DNA of 64,000 bases from Bradyrhizobium sp. NP1 (GCF_030378205.1 NZ_CP127385.1:5682001-5746000), one strand, 5' to 3'. Shown: positions 16,147 to 26,312, counted from the stretch's first letter. Notes: generated by a model from the letters alone, not told the origin. Program-made: numbers and translations.

Positions 16147-17364
16147 GTGACAAAAGCATCAAGAGTAAAAAACGTCGAGCTCCTGGCCTGCGACGCCGGC
16201 TGGCGAAACTACCATTTCGTCAAGCTTACGACCGAGGACGGCGTGGTCGGATGGAGCGAGTATGACGAAGGCTTCGGCTCGCCTGGCGTCAGCGCGGCGA
16301 TCCAGCGCCTTGCCACCCGCGTGGTCGGACAGAATGCCTTCCAGCACGAGCGGATCTACGCAGAGTTGTTTGCGGCGACCCGTCCCGCGGCCGGCGGCGT
16401 GGTCGCGCAGGCTCTCGGCGCAATCGAGAACGCCCTGCTCGACGCCAAGGCCAAGCTGCTTGGCGTGCCCTGCTACGATCTGCTCGGCGGCAAGATCCGC
16501 GATCGGGTTCGGGTCTACTGGTCACATTGCGCGACGTGGCGGATCAATCATCCCACCTGGTACAAGCCGCCAATCGAAAGTCTCGACGGCGTGAAGGCGA
16601 TCGGGCGCGAGGTGCGCGACAAGAAATTCACCGCCCTGAAGACCAATATCTTCACCTATGACGAAGGCAAGCCTACCGGCTGGCGGCCCGGCTTCGGCAC
16701 ACCGTTCCAGCCCGAGATCAATGTCGATCGCAAGGTGCTCCGCGACTTGCGCATGCACGTGGAAGCGATGCGCGACGGCGCTGGACCCGATGTCGACATC
16801 CTCCTCGATCTCAACTTCAACGCCAAGACCGAAGGCTATCTGAAAATCCTTCGCGCCATCGCCGACCTCGACATGTTCTGGATCGAGATTGATACTTTCA
16901 ACCCGGAGGCACTCGGCTTCATCCGGCGACAAAGCCCGCACCCGATCTCGTCCTGCGAGACGCTGTTGGGCCTGCGCGAATTCCTGCCGTATTTCCGCGA
17001 GCAGGCGATGGACGTCGCCATCATCGACACGCCGTGGAACGGAGTCTGGCAGTCGATGAAGATTGCTTCCGCCGCCGAACATCACGAGGTCAACGTCGCC
17101 CCGCACAATTTCTACGGCCACTTATGCTCGATGATGAACGCGCATTTCTGTGCCGCCGTGCCCAACCTGCGCATCATGGAAACCGACATCGATCGTCTTG
17201 CCTGGGATCATGAGCTGTTCACGCATCTGCCTGACATCCAGGACGGCCATCTGGTGATTCCGGATCGGCCGGGCTGGGGCACCGAACCCAACGAAGAAGC
17301 GCTTCGGGCGCACCCGCCAAAGAGCAGCGGCGGCCTTCTCAACTACGGCCGGAAGAGCGGCTAG
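16147..17364 (+). CDS. Mandelate racemase/muconate lactonizing enzyme family (enolase superfamily)
   Basis: 405 residues from GTG 16147, chosen because GGGAGG at 16135-16140 is spaced 6 bp from it; an ATG at 16102 has no such site. The family's acid metal ligands sit in LLDLNFN (Asp), WIEIDTF (Glu) and SSCETLLG (Glu), with an ALKTN lysine region before them and a late APHNFYGHL histidine that would act as the base. These residues mark a sugar-acid dehydratase or racemase of the superfamily. The gene stands alone, so the substrate (an aldonate or related alpha-hydroxy acid is typical) cannot be inferred from context. Confidence 0.88.
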   Translation: MTKASRVKNVELLACDAGWRNYHFVKLTTEDGVVGWSEYDEGFGSPGVSAAIQRLATRVVGQNAFQHERIYAELFAATRPAAGGVVAQALGAIENALLDAKAKLLGVPCYDLLGGKIRDRVRVYWSHCATWRINHPTWYKPPIESLDGVKAIGREVRDKKFTALKTNIFTYDEGKPTGWRPGFGTPFQPEINVDRKVLRDLRMHVEAMRDGAGPDVDILLDLNFNAKTEGYLKILRAIADLDMFWIEIDTFNPEALGFIRRQSPHPISSCETLLGLREFLPYFREQAMDVAIIDTPWNGVWQSMKIASAAEHHEVNVAPHNFYGHLCSMMNAHFCAAVPNLRIMETDIDRLAWDHELFTHLPDIQDGHLVIPDRPGWGTEPNEEALRAHPPKSSGGLLNYGRKSG

Positions 17365-17411
17365 GCTTGCCCCGCGCCAGCATCGCTTATGACTGCGGCG
17401 ACGTCGTCCGC

Positions 17412-17699
17412 TCAGCGCGTCTCTGGGCTGGCAGGCTCTACGGGTTTTGGTCCGGGAGCGACCGGTTCGACCGGTGACTTCGGTTCCGTCGGGGTAACCG
17501 CAGCGCCGACGGCGCGCGCAGCTTCGCCTGTTGTCCTGTAGTTGGCAACCGCCACCGTCTGCACGTGCGGCCTGCTCCAGGGACCATGATCGACGAGCAG
17601 CATCGCGAGCAACCCCAGCATCGCCACCGCGAGCGCGATGAGGGCCGGATGGGTGAGCAGCGACGACGATCCGCCTCGTTTCCACGAAAGATTGTTCAT
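17412..17699 (-). CDS. Small single-pass membrane protein with Pro-rich tail
   Basis: 95 residues. One membrane helix at about residues 18-36 (PALIALAVAMLGLLAMLLVD) after a short basic N-terminus, then a periplasmic tail that ends in a Pro/Glu/Val-rich, low-complexity stretch (PKSPVEPVAPGPKPVEPASPE). The 3' end approaches the enolase-superfamily gene convergently. Ribosome binding site is weak. No function recognised; tails like this often span the periplasm or anchor at peptidoglycan. Confidence 0.65.
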   Translation of the reverse strand: MNNLSWKRGGSSSLLTHPALIALAVAMLGLLAMLLVDHGPWSRPHVQTVAVANYRTTGEAARAVGAAVTPTEPKSPVEPVAPGPKPVEPASPETR

Positions 17700-17812
17700 G
17701 TTATCGGGCCCGTGTTTCCTCTTCCACGGACAATTCGCAACCGAATGGAAAGGTTCCGGCGCAAGTCACGCCGGTTCCACTTCCCCACAACGATCGTCCA
17801 TGCGGAATCGTG

Positions 17813-18376
17813 CTAGCAGTCGCGCACGCAGGCCTTGTTCTTCACATCGGGCCGCGGATCGCTGACGAAACGGTCGCGGTTCGGCATCTTGATTGCGGCA
17901 AGCGTCTTCGCATCAAGCGTCGCGTCGCCAGGCAACAGGCCGTTGAGGTTGAGGACGTAAGCGGAGACGGCGTAGACATCCTCGTTGCTCAGCGATTGCG
18001 GCGCGTTCTGCGGCATGGCGCGGCGGATGTAATCGAACAGGGTCGGCGCATAGGGCCAATAGCTGCCCACGGTCCGGACCGGCTTGGTGGTTGCGAGCGT
18101 GCCCTCGCCGCCGACCAGCCTGTCGCCGATACCGCCCTCGCCCTTGTCGCCGTGACATGATGCGCATTGCTGCTCGAACACCTCGCGGCCGTGACTGACG
18201 GTGCCGCTGCCTGGCGGCAGATTGCTTCCATCGCCGCCGATATCGATGTTCCAGCCCGCGATCTCCGCGGGCGTCGCCGCGCGACCAATGCCGTAAGCAC
18301 TTTGCGCCATCGCCTGCGGCGCACAGGCGAGGACCATGATCGCAAGCGGGATCGGACGCAGATCATGCCAGCGCAT
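17813..18376 (-). CDS. Monoheme cytochrome c, SoxD-like electron acceptor of the sulfite dehydrogenase
   Basis: 187 residues with a cleavable signal peptide (LAIMVLACAPQAMAQS). One heme site C71-A-S-C74-H75 and a likely axial Met121 (RRAMPQNAP). It overlaps the end of the SoxC-like gene by 14 bp, the tight coupling expected for the catalytic and cytochrome subunits of a sulfite or sulfane dehydrogenase (SorAB or SoxCD). It has one heme, and is shorter than the two-domain SoxD of Paracoccus, so it is closer in form to the SorB/SoxD-like subunits of rhizobia. Acts in the periplasm, passing electrons to the respiratory chain. Confidence 0.88.
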   Translation of the reverse strand: MRWHDLRPIPLAIMVLACAPQAMAQSAYGIGRAATPAEIAGWNIDIGGDGSNLPPGSGTVSHGREVFEQQCASCHGDKGEGGIGDRLVGGEGTLATTKPVRTVGSYWPYAPTLFDYIRRAMPQNAPQSLSNEDVYAVSAYVLNLNGLLPGDATLDAKTLAAIKMPNRDRFVSDPRPDVKNKACVRDC

Positions 18377-19646
18377 TGGTCACCTCGCCGTCAGCGGCAA
18401 TCCGCCAGGGCCAGATCGCATTGTTGTGGTAGTAATAATTGTCGCCGCGCACGGCGAGCAGTTCGGCAAGCGTCGGCTGCACGTAGCCGGTCTCATCAAT
18501 GGCGCGACTCTGGATGACCGCGGGCTTGCCGTCCCAGCGCCATGGCAGGCGGAAGCGGGTGAGTGCCCGCGTCAGCACCGGCTCCTGCAATTCGGCTTCT
18601 TGCCAGCTCTTGCCGTCGTCGACCGACACGTCGACGCGACTGATCTTGCCGTGGCCGCTCCAGGCGATGCCTGTGATCTGATGAAAGCCGGGCTCGGCCA
18701 GGTGTTGTCCGCCCGACGGCCGGGTGATGATCGACTTGGCTTCCATGTAGAAGGTGAACTCGCGCGCGGTGCCGTCCGGCATCGGGTCGGTGTATTTCGA
18801 CGTCTCCTCGCGCGAATAGGCCGGCTCCGCGGTGACGTGGAGGCGACGCAGCCATTTTATATTCATGTTGCCTTCGAATCCCGGCAGCAGCAACCGCACC
18901 GGATAGCCCTGCTGCGGCCGCAAGCGCTCGCCGTTCTGGCTGTAGACCAGCATCGCGTCATCAAGACACTTCTCGATCGGGATGCTGCGCGTCATCGCCG
19001 CAGCATCGGCGCCCTCGGCAACCACCCACTTCGCGCCAGGCTTGAGCCCCGCCTCCTGCAGGACCAGCTTCAGGCTCACCCCCGTCCATTCCGCGCAGCT
19101 CAAAAGCCCAACAAGATCGGAAGCCGTCTTCCCGTAAGGTTTTGTATAGACCGGGTTGCCGGAGCACTCGATGAAATGGATGCGCGATTGCGACGGGAAG
19201 CGGCGGATGTCCTCCATGGTGAAAATCATCGGCCTGTCGACCAGGCCGTGCAGCATCAGGCGATGCTCGGCCGGATCGATGGTGGGAACGCCGCCGTGAT
19301 GGCGCTCGTAAAACAGCCCGTTCGGCGTGATGATGCCGTCGAGCTCCTGCAGCGGCGTTCGGCCCGAGGCGGAAAGATATTGCTTGAGGTCTTTCGGAAT
19401 ATTCTTGACCACGTTCTTTTCGAACGGCGACGGCGTGCCGTAAAGCTGGCTGCCCATGGGATCGCCCGGCGCCTTCATCCATTCGGGGATGTTGGGCGGC
19501 AGGTTGTCCGCCTTGGGCGCTGCGGACTGCGCCATCGCCGCGCCTCCGGCGAGCCCGCCAGCGATCACCGCTCCGCCCGCGGCGGCACTTTCGCGAAGGA
19601 AGCGCCGCCGCGAGGTCGAAACCCGATTGTCCCTGGATTCAGCCAT
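18363..19646 (-). CDS. soxC: SoxC/SorA-type molybdenum sulfite (sulfane) dehydrogenase
   Basis: 427 residues from ATG 19646 (CGGAG 7 bp before). Twin-arginine signal (TSRRRFLRESAAAGGAVIAGG) exports the folded Mo enzyme. The sulfite-oxidase fold is clear: the molybdenum-ligand Cys is C161 in HFIECSGNPVY, followed by the dimerisation domain starting near VDVSVDDGKSWQEA, and the end YYYHNNAIWPWRI is typical of SoxC. It oxidises sulfite or protein-bound sulfane and hands electrons to the cytochrome encoded downstream. The other sox genes (soxXYZAB) are not in the window, so this may be a stand-alone sulfite dehydrogenase rather than part of a thiosulfate-oxidising complex. Confidence 0.88.
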   Translation of the reverse strand: MAESRDNRVSTSRRRFLRESAAAGGAVIAGGLAGGAAMAQSAAPKADNLPPNIPEWMKAPGDPMGSQLYGTPSPFEKNVVKNIPKDLKQYLSASGRTPLQELDGIITPNGLFYERHHGGVPTIDPAEHRLMLHGLVDRPMIFTMEDIRRFPSQSRIHFIECSGNPVYTKPYGKTASDLVGLLSCAEWTGVSLKLVLQEAGLKPGAKWVVAEGADAAAMTRSIPIEKCLDDAMLVYSQNGERLRPQQGYPVRLLLPGFEGNMNIKWLRRLHVTAEPAYSREETSKYTDPMPDGTAREFTFYMEAKSIITRPSGGQHLAEPGFHQITGIAWSGHGKISRVDVSVDDGKSWQEAELQEPVLTRALTRFRLPWRWDGKPAVIQSRAIDETGYVQPTLAELLAVRGDNYYYHNNAIWPWRIAADGEVTNALA

Positions 19647-19792
19647 CGGAAATCTCCGTTCAGGTCGGGTTCCAGCATACCCCCTGCGCCGGGGACGGGC
19701 GATGGCTTTGCTTCTCAAAATCGGGCGACGGCCGGATCAGGATGACCAAAAGGCGGGAACCAGAGGGGCGTTTCTTTCCCAGCCGCAAAAAC

Positions 19793-20860
19793 TCAAACCT
19801 TGAACAGCTTGGCGTAGCGCGCCTTGATCTCCTCGCTCTGTGCCAGCACGGCCGCGGGGTCGGACTTGAGCAGCTTGAGTTCAGCAAGCGATGGATGCCC
19901 GGGCTTTTCCTTCACCTGGGCGTGGAACGAGCGGTGGGCAAACTCATCGACCAGAAGCTGCTGGCCCTCGATGCTGAAGAAGAAGCTCTGGAAGAGCCTC
20001 GCGGCATTCGGATTGGGTGCATTGCGAAACACCCCTGACGGCACGATGATGAGCGGCGACCCCTCGGTCGCGTAAACGACGTCGACCGGTTTGCCCTGGT
20101 CCTTCAGTAGCAGCAGGTTGTAGTCGTTGCCGTCGGCCATGACGGCACGCTCGCCGAGCAGCAGCTTCTTGGGCGGATCGGCGGCCGACTGCACCTGCAA
20201 TACCTTCTGCTGGGCGAGCTTCTCGAAGTAGCTCCAGCCGAGCTCGCGCGAGAGCACGAAGGTTGCGGTCATGATCGCACCGCTATAGCCGGGATGCCCC
20301 TTCACGATCTTGCCCTGCCACCTCGGCTCCAGCAGATCGGCATAGCTCTTCGGCGCTTCCCCCGGCTTCACCAGATTGGTGTTGTAGCCGATGGTTTCGA
20401 GCCAGCCGCATGACGTGGCATAGGTCCCGTCCGGATCAACCTGGTCCGCCGGGAAATATTTCGCGACGTCGTCGGGAAGATAGGGCGCGAGCCAATCCTT
20501 TGCCTTCCAGTCGAGGTAGTGGGCGGGATCGGTGGAATTGGCGACGTCGACGGCGTTGATGCCGCTCGCCTGTTCCTGGGCGATGCGCTGATAGATGCGC
20601 TCCGCGCCGGAACGTTCGACACGGACGGCAATGCCGGGATATTTGGCCTCGAAGGCTTTGCCCAGCCGCTCCCCGACGTTCAATTCCAGCGCCGAATAAT
20701 AGGAAAGTTTGCCTTCCTTGCGGGCGGCTGCGATCAGTTCCGGCGTCACCGCGCTGGGCGGCGGTGCGGCCGCTCTCGTCGGTTCCGCGAACAGCGCGCC
20801 CGCCGCGAGTGCAGTCGTGGCCTTGAGTACGTCGCGCCGTGACCAGTGGCGACCCCGCAT
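19793..20860 (-). CDS. ABC-transporter solute-binding protein, iron/2-aminoethylphosphonate-like type, orphan
   Basis: 355 residues with a Tat-like leader (WSRRDVLKATTALAAGALFAEPTRAAA). The mature part matches family-1 extracellular binding proteins of the Fe(3+)/Fbp-type cluster (EGKLSYYSALELN, FEAKYPGIAVRVERSGAERIYQRIAQE, LLEPRWQGKI, VFRNAPNPNAARLFQSFFFS). No permease or ATPase gene adjoins it, so it must work with a transporter encoded elsewhere or serve as a sensor. It is divergent from the monooxygenase gene with a 63 bp gap. Ligand not deducible with confidence. Confidence 0.85.
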   Translation of the reverse strand: MRGRHWSRRDVLKATTALAAGALFAEPTRAAAPPPSAVTPELIAAARKEGKLSYYSALELNVGERLGKAFEAKYPGIAVRVERSGAERIYQRIAQEQASGINAVDVANSTDPAHYLDWKAKDWLAPYLPDDVAKYFPADQVDPDGTYATSCGWLETIGYNTNLVKPGEAPKSYADLLEPRWQGKIVKGHPGYSGAIMTATFVLSRELGWSYFEKLAQQKVLQVQSAADPPKKLLLGERAVMADGNDYNLLLLKDQGKPVDVVYATEGSPLIIVPSGVFRNAPNPNAARLFQSFFFSIEGQQLLVDEFAHRSFHAQVKEKPGHPSLAELKLLKSDPAAVLAQSEEIKARYAKLFKV

Positions 20861-20923
20861 GGCGTTTTCCCTGTATGCTGCGCATTCGATCGGCGCTTGG
20901 GTGTATCAGCCGGAGTGTAGCAG

Positions 20924-22477
20924 ATGAGACAGTGCGATGTCCTGATCGTTGGTGCCGGCCCGACAGGCCTGGTGCTCGCGCTTTGGCTGACCCGGCTGGG
21001 GGTCAAGGTCCGCCTTGTCGACAAGACCGCCGAGCCCGGAACGACCTCGCGCGCGCTCGCAGTGCAGGCCCGTACGCTTGAACTGTACCGCCAGCTCGAC
21101 CTCGCGGATGCCGTCGTGGCCAAAGGCCATCGGGTCCCGGCTGCCAACTTCTGGCTCGGTGGCGAGCGGAAGGCGCGCTTCCCGCTCGCCGCGATCGGCG
21201 AGGGGCTTACCCCCTATCCATTCATGCTGATCTTTCCACAGGACGAGCATGAACGGCTCCTGATCGCGCGGCTTGAGGCGCTAAACGGTGCCGTCGAGCG
21301 TCGCACCGAACTAATCAGCTTTACCGAACGCAGCGATGGTATACTGGCCCGCCTGCGCGGGCCTGACGGCGCCGAGCAGGATTGCGAAGCGGGCTACATC
21401 ATCGGCTGCGATGGTGCGCGCTCGACGGTCCGGGAGACGATCGGCGCCGGCTTTCCCGGAGGCACCTATCGGCAGCTCTTCTATGTGGCCGATGTCGATG
21501 CTTCGGGGCCCGCTCTGAACGGCGAATTGCATGTCGATCTCGACGAAGCCGATTTCGTCGCGGTGTTCCCGCTTGCCGGCAAAGGGCGTGCCCGGCTGAT
21601 CGGCACGGTGCGCGATGAGCGTGCCGACCGCGCCGATACGCTGACATTCGCTGACGTCAGCAATCACGCGATCGCCCACATGAAGATCGAGGTGGCGGCG
21701 GTCAACTGGTTCTCGACCTACCACGTACATCACCGGGTGACGCGGCATTTCCGAAAAGGGCGCGCCTTCCTCGCTGGCGACGCGGCTCACATCCATAGTC
21801 CGGCGGGCGGCCAGGGCATGAACACCGGCATCGGCGACGCCATCAACCTCGCATGGAAGCTCGCCGCGGTCGTGGCCGGTCGGGCGAAAGAGAGCCTGCT
21901 CGACACTTACGAGGCGGAGCGGATCGGCTTTGCGCGACGCCTGGTCGCGACCACCGATCGCGCATTCACCTTCGCCACCTCAGAGGGCAGGCTCGCGCAA
22001 TTCGTGCGCACGCGCCTGGCGCCGATCGTGATCCCTGCCGCCTTCCGGCTCGCGGCGGTTCGCCATCTCGCGTTCCGCACTGTCTCGCAGACCATGCTGA
22101 ACTATCGCGGCGGCCCGTTGAGCCGCGGCAGCGCCGGAGCCGTGCATGGCGGCGATCGCCTGCCATGGGTCAAGAACGAGGCCGCCGACAATTTTGCGTC
22201 CCTCGATGCCATCGATTGGCAGGTGCATGTCTACGGCTCGGCGGGCGCGCCGCTCGTCTCCTGGTGTGCGCAGGAAAACCTGCGTCTGCAGGTCTTCCCC
22301 TGGAGGCCGGACTATGCGGCCGCAGGCCTGGTGCGCGACGCGATCTACCTCCTGAGGCCGGATACCTATGTCGCGCTCGCCGATATCGGCGGCAATCCGG
22401 ACGCGCTGGCGCGCTATTTCAGAGATCAAGGCGTCCGTCTGAAGCACGCGAATGACGTCGTCACTCCAGCGGCGTGA
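20924..22477 (+). CDS. FAD-dependent aromatic-ring monooxygenase (PHBH-like)
   Basis: 517 residues from ATG 20924. N-terminal FAD dinucleotide motif GAGPTG (residues 10-15), a central [11 protein letters not shown] (the DG motif contacting FAD and NADPH) and [30 protein letters not shown] binding the flavin ribityl. A C-terminal thioredoxin-like domain follows, as in phenol and 3-(3-hydroxyphenyl)propionate-type hydroxylases. Expected to hydroxylate an aromatic substrate with NAD(P)H and O2. It has no neighbouring ring-cleavage genes; the 3' end overlaps the arginase gene convergently by 17 bp. Confidence 0.9.
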   Translation: MRQCDVLIVGAGPTGLVLALWLTRLGVKVRLVDKTAEPGTTSRALAVQARTLELYRQLDLADAVVAKGHRVPAANFWLGGERKARFPLAAIGEGLTPYPFMLIFPQDEHERLLIARLEALNGAVERRTELISFTERSDGILARLRGPDGAEQDCEAGYIIGCDGARSTVRETIGAGFPGGTYRQLFYVADVDASGPALNGELHVDLDEADFVAVFPLAGKGRARLIGTVRDERADRADTLTFADVSNHAIAHMKIEVAAVNWFSTYHVHHRVTRHFRKGRAFLAGDAAHIHSPAGGQGMNTGIGDAINLAWKLAAVVAGRAKESLLDTYEAERIGFARRLVATTDRAFTFATSEGRLAQFVRTRLAPIVIPAAFRLAAVRHLAFRTVSQTMLNYRGGPLSRGSAGAVHGGDRLPWVKNEAADNFASLDAIDWQVHVYGSAGAPLVSWCAQENLRLQVFPWRPDYAAAGLVRDAIYLLRPDTYVALADIGGNPDALARYFRDQGVRLKHANDVVTPAA

Positions 22478-23411
22478 TCGCGTTGCTCGGTGTCGGTCGG
22501 TCCGTGATCTGCTGGCCGAACAGGCTGCCGATCAACTCGACCGCGGTGCGCGCGGTCCGGCCCCGCTCGTCGAGGAAGGGATTGAGCTCGACAATATCGA
22601 CCGAGCCGACCAGCCCGGAATCGTGCAGCATCTCCATGATCAGATGCGCTTCCCGATAGGTCGCTCCACCCGGGACCGTGGTGCCGACACCCGGCGCGAC
22701 CGCCGGATCGAGGAAATCGACGTCGAAGCTGACATGCAGCACGCCGTTGCGGGCGCGTACCTTGTCGATAAGGCGGCGGATCAGCACCCCGACGCCGAAC
22801 TCGTCGATCGCCCGCATGTCGGCGATGCTGACGCGGCGATCACGCAGCAGGTCCTTTTCCAGCTTGTCGATCGAGCGTGTGCCGAACAGCTCGAGCTGGT
22901 CCGGGTCGATCGGCGCCCGCGGCACATCGCCCAGCAGGCCGTCGAGCCCGCCCTCGCCGCACAAAAACGCCGCCGACATGCCGTGCATGTTCGCGGTCAA
23001 TGTCGTATCGGGCGTGTTGTAGTCGGCATGCGCATCGAGCCAAAGGACGAACAGCTCGCGGCCGGCCTCCTGCCAGTGGCGCGCCATGCCGTTCACCGAG
23101 CCCATCGACAGCGTATGGTCGCCTCCAAGGAAAATCGGCACTGCGCCGGACCGCGCCAGCTCATAGCTGTGCCGGCTCAGGATGCGGGTCCAGCGCTGGA
23201 TTTCGCGGTAGTGATTGGCGTTCCTCGGTGGCGCGTCGCTCAGGTCAGCGGTGCCGTTGACCGCGAGATCCCCGTGGTCGACCACCTCGAAGCCGAGGGC
23301 TTCGAGCAGGGTTAGCAGGCCCGCGGTCCTCAGCGCCGCAGGCCCCATCAACGTTCCGCGCTGCGACGCTCCCATATCGATGGGCGCGCCCAGCACCGCA
23401 ATCCGCTTCAT
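22461..23411 (-). CDS. rocF: Arginase
   Basis: 316 residues from ATG 23411, the usual arginase length; the frame is open for another 150 bp without need. All manganese motifs are present: [10 protein letters not shown] (H99), DAHADYNTP (D126, H128, D130), and SFDVDFLDP (two Asp), plus the N-terminal [12 protein letters not shown] loop. Hydrolyses L-arginine to ornithine and urea in the cytosol, linking arginine catabolism to nitrogen supply. No ornithine cyclodeaminase (common partner) is next to it here. Convergent with the monooxygenase gene. Confidence 0.95.
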   Translation of the reverse strand: MKRIAVLGAPIDMGASQRGTLMGPAALRTAGLLTLLEALGFEVVDHGDLAVNGTADLSDAPPRNANHYREIQRWTRILSRHSYELARSGAVPIFLGGDHTLSMGSVNGMARHWQEAGRELFVLWLDAHADYNTPDTTLTANMHGMSAAFLCGEGGLDGLLGDVPRAPIDPDQLELFGTRSIDKLEKDLLRDRRVSIADMRAIDEFGVGVLIRRLIDKVRARNGVLHVSFDVDFLDPAVAPGVGTTVPGGATYREAHLIMEMLHDSGLVGSVDIVELNPFLDERGRTARTAVELIGSLFGQQITDRPTPSNAITPLE

Positions 23412-23686
23412 CCCGACATCGGTCACGGCGAACGAACCCTGTGCATTGATTCCGGTGGCCGAGGGTAACAGAGATTCTTGAACGAGGGCTTCCGGAAGGA
23501 CGGATAATCCGGAACAAAATCCGGGGCGGCGCATTGAATTCCCAAGGCTGCCACCCGCCGTCAATCACGGCGCCTGTCGCGGATAGCCAAAGGTCCGTCA
23601 GGACCCGCTGTTCAGAACGAGCGCACGCGCGGATAGCCAAAGGTGGCAGCCCTTTCTACTTTGCCAGCTCTATTTTGCCAGCGAGC

Positions 23687-23953
23687 ATGACCGTGAGCAT
23701 GGAAACCCCGCAGTTGCCAGATCAGCCCGGGATGGCGGAGCGTGCCATCGACACGGCAACCGACGTGTCCCGCTCGATCACTGAGGTCACGGCTGCCTTG
23801 CGCACCGCGGCCGACCGCCTGAGCGACGCCATGAGAGCCGCACGCCAGCCGGGCCAACCGCTTGCAACGATCAGCGCCATCACCCGGGAAGCGCCCTTGG
23901 CCAGTCTTCTGGTTGCCTTCCTGTTCGGGATCGCGGTTGCCCGCCGACGCTAG
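23687..23953 (+). CDS. Small YqjD/ElaB-like membrane-anchored protein
   Basis: 88 residues from ATG 23687 (METPQ at 23699 is an equally possible start; neither has a strong ribosome binding site). An amphipathic helical stretch (AIDTATDVSRSITEVTAALRTAADRLSDAMRAA) is followed by a C-terminal membrane helix ending in basic residues (ASLLVAFLFGIAVARRR). This is the layout of YqjD/ElaB-type (DUF883-like) tail-anchored proteins that bind ribosomes in E. coli; similarity is in form, so assignment is tentative. Confidence 0.65.
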   Translation: MTVSMETPQLPDQPGMAERAIDTATDVSRSITEVTAALRTAADRLSDAMRAARQPGQPLATISAITREAPLASLLVAFLFGIAVARRR

Positions 23954-24203
23954 CCGCTCCCGCAATACCGAGCTGATGAACGTCAGCCGACCTCGGCACG
24001 GCCTTCCCGGAACCTGACGGGACGCGCCCCAGTCATCAAAACGCATCGCGAAACGACCCAGCGGGGACCCGTCTTTGCCGACAGAGGCGTCGCGGAAAGC
24101 GGAACCAAAGTTGCCTTAATTTAATTTTCCCTATGCTGTAACCGGCCTCGTTCGGTCACAGCCAATCACCACCTGTTCAAGCAGGGGTGAACAGGAGGAA
24201 GCG

Positions 24204-25034
24204 GTGAAGAGGGCAATCGCTATTTTTGTCTGCCTTTGCGTGCTCGCAGGCGGCGAATATTTTGCGATCAGCAAGTGGGCGATCCGGCACGAAACGTTGA
24301 ACCTGTTCGACGCAGACCGTGAGCGGCCGGTCGCGGTCGACCTCGCCGTGCGCCGCGACTATGAGATGAAGGCTGACAACGGCCTGTGGAAGCTGCCGGT
24401 TGCCATCATCAGCAACGGCAACACGGTCAGGAACACGGAGTATTCCTTTCTCGCCAACGTGCTCGCGGCGCGCGGTTACCTCGTTGCCAGCATCCAGCAG
24501 GATCTGCCGAGCGATCCGCCGCTGATGACGAAGATCGGCATGCCCTATGTCGGCCGGATCAAGGTTTATCAGCGCAGCGAAGACAACATCATGTTCGTGA
24601 TCGGCGAGCTGCAGAAGCTGCAGCCCCATGCCGACTACAATCATCTGACCCTCGTCGGGCACTCCAATGGCGGCGACGTGGCGATGTATTGCGCCAAGCA
24701 GCATCCCGAGCTGGTTTCCAAAGTCATCACGCTCGACAACCTGCGCGTGCCGTTCGTGCGCGGCGGCGGGATGAAGATCCTGTCATTCCGCTCGAAGGAT
24801 CCGAACTTCAAGACCGACCCGGGCGTGCTGCCGACGCCGGACCAAGCCGAAGCCGCAGGCATCGATATCATCAATACCGGCGCGCAGCATACCGACCTGA
24901 GCGACCGCGGGCCCGACGCCGTGAAAGAGAAGATCCAGGCGGCGCTGGAACAATTCCTGGCCGACAGCACGACGAGCGAACTCGCGCCGGTCGATACCAC
25001 CCAGCCGATGATCATGAACCCCGGCGACTATTGA
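24204..25034 (+). CDS. Alpha/beta-hydrolase, membrane-anchored or exported
   Basis: 276 residues from GTG 24204, directly behind ACAGGAGGAAGCG. An N-terminal hydrophobic stretch (IAIFVCLCVLAGGEYFA) is a signal peptide or anchor. Nucleophile elbow VGHSNGGDVAM gives the catalytic Ser; a late NTGAQHTDLSD His would complete the triad, and NGNTVRNTEYSFLANVLAARGYLVASIQQD resembles the dienelactone/acetyl-xylan-type core. Probably a periplasmic esterase-like enzyme. It ends 12 bp before the convergent phasin gene. Substrate unknown. Confidence 0.82.
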   Translation: MKRAIAIFVCLCVLAGGEYFAISKWAIRHETLNLFDADRERPVAVDLAVRRDYEMKADNGLWKLPVAIISNGNTVRNTEYSFLANVLAARGYLVASIQQDLPSDPPLMTKIGMPYVGRIKVYQRSEDNIMFVIGELQKLQPHADYNHLTLVGHSNGGDVAMYCAKQHPELVSKVITLDNLRVPFVRGGGMKILSFRSKDPNFKTDPGVLPTPDQAEAAGIDIINTGAQHTDLSDRGPDAVKEKIQAALEQFLADSTTSELAPVDTTQPMIMNPGDY

Positions 25035-25046
25035 GAGGATGCCGGT

Positions 25047-25400
25047 CTAAGACTTGCCCTTGGTCGCATCCTTGGCGGCAGACATCACGTCGCCCGTGAT
25101 CTGTCGCATATGCTCGCCGGCATTGGTGAACTGGCTGCGGAGGAATTCCGACTGAATGCGCATCGCTTCCTGCAGGTCGGTCGCCTGAACCAGCTTTCGG
25201 GCGTAATCGAAAGCCGACTTCATGTTCTGCTCGGTCAGCGAGAGTGCTTGCTTGGAAATCTCGCTGCCGGCCCCCGGGACCGAGGCCATCGACTTGCTTG
25301 CGGCGTCAAAGAACATTCCGAATGCTCTTTCGGCCTGGTCGATGGTCTTTTCGGCAAGATCGCGCAGTTCGGCCGGCACTTCCAGTTTCGGTTCGATCAT
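25047..25400 (-). CDS. Phasin family protein
   Basis: 117 residues, almost entirely helical and amphipathic, with the phasin pattern LRDLAEKTIDQAERAFGMFFDAA ... QNMKSAFDYARKLVQATDLQEAMRIQSEFLRSQF. Phasins coat polyhydroxyalkanoate granules and control their number and size. Single gene, no PHA synthase in the window; rhizobia usually carry several phasin genes scattered in the genome. Good match in length and pattern. Confidence 0.9.
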   Translation of the reverse strand: MIEPKLEVPAELRDLAEKTIDQAERAFGMFFDAASKSMASVPGAGSEISKQALSLTEQNMKSAFDYARKLVQATDLQEAMRIQSEFLRSQFTNAGEHMRQITGDVMSAAKDATKGKS

Positions 25401-25547
25401 GATGACGTTCCTCCGATCCCGAAAGAGAGCACTATCACATTTTACAGGCCCCGCACGCCGAAAAACGGCGTCTTGGTGCCCTGCAAGGTCCCCTCCCGGC
25501 CCGCCGGGGTCCTCGTCACCGGTCTTTCGGGCCCGCCGGTATGCCCG

Positions 25548-26312
25548 CTACTTCTGGACCGTATCTCGGGAAATCTGCGCGAGCGCTTCCTGCACCGTCG
25601 TCATGAATTGAGCGGGGAAAATAATCGTCGAATTCTTCTCCACAGAGATTTCGGCCATGGTCTGCAAGGTACGAAGCTGCAGCGCAACAGGATGCTGCGT
25701 GATGATATCGGCAGCCTCGCCAAGCTTGACCGCAGCCTGATACTCGCCCTCCGCCGCGACGATCTTGGCGCGACGCTCGCGCTCGGCCTCTGCCTCCCTG
25801 GCCATCGCGCGCTGCATGTTGTCCGGCAGCTGGATGTCCTTGATCTCCACCGCGCTGACCTGCGTTCCCCAGGGCTCGGTGTGCTGGTCGATGACGTTCT
25901 TGATCTGCTCGTTGATCCCCGACGTATCGGAGAGCAGCTGATCGAGGCTGAAGCGGCCCACCACGTTGCGCACCGTGGTCTGGCTGATCTGGTTGATCGC
26001 GTTGTACACATTCTCGATGACGATCACCGCCTTCTCGGGATCGGTGATGTGATAGTAGGCGACCGCGGCGATATCGATCGATACGTTGTCCTTGGTGATG
26101 ATTTTCTGCGAGGGGATCTGCATCGTGACCGTGCGCAGGGAAACCCGCGTCATTTGCTGGAACGGAACGAAGATCAACGTCAACCCGGGTCCGCGCACGC
26201 CTTCGAACTTGCCAAGCAAGAACACCACGCCCCGCTCGTACTGCTTCAAGATTCGAATTGAAGCGAGCGCATAAAAAATCACGAGTATGAGAAGAGCACC
26301 TGTAAAGCCCAC
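25548..26312 (-). CDS. Slipin (stomatin/prohibitin-like SPFH membrane protein)
   Basis: 254 residues if started at GTG 26312, chosen because AGGAGG sits 5 bp upstream; an ATG at 26342 is the alternative. One N-terminal membrane helix ([17 protein letters not shown]), then the SPFH domain ([44 protein letters not shown]) and the coiled-coil [27 protein letters not shown], then an oligomerisation tail. Such proteins organise membrane microdomains. They are often paired with an NfeD protein, but none is adjacent here. Confidence 0.92.
   Translation of the reverse strand: MGFTGALLILVIFYALASIRILKQYERGVVFLLGKFEGVRGPGLTLIFVPFQQMTRVSLRTVTMQIPSQKIITKDNVSIDIAAVAYYHITDPEKAVIVIENVYNAINQISQTTVRNVVGRFSLDQLLSDTSGINEQIKNVIDQHTEPWGTQVSAVEIKDIQLPDNMQRAMAREAEAERERRAKIVAAEGEYQAAVKLGEAADIITQHPVALQLRTLQTMAEISVEKNSTIIFPAQFMTTVQEALAQISRDTVQK

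Noticed and set aside
24100..24203. AT-rich TTGCCT...TATGCT as promoter of the hydrolase gene at 24204
   Set aside because: Spacer is only 15 bp and boxes are weak; not strong enough to report as a feature.
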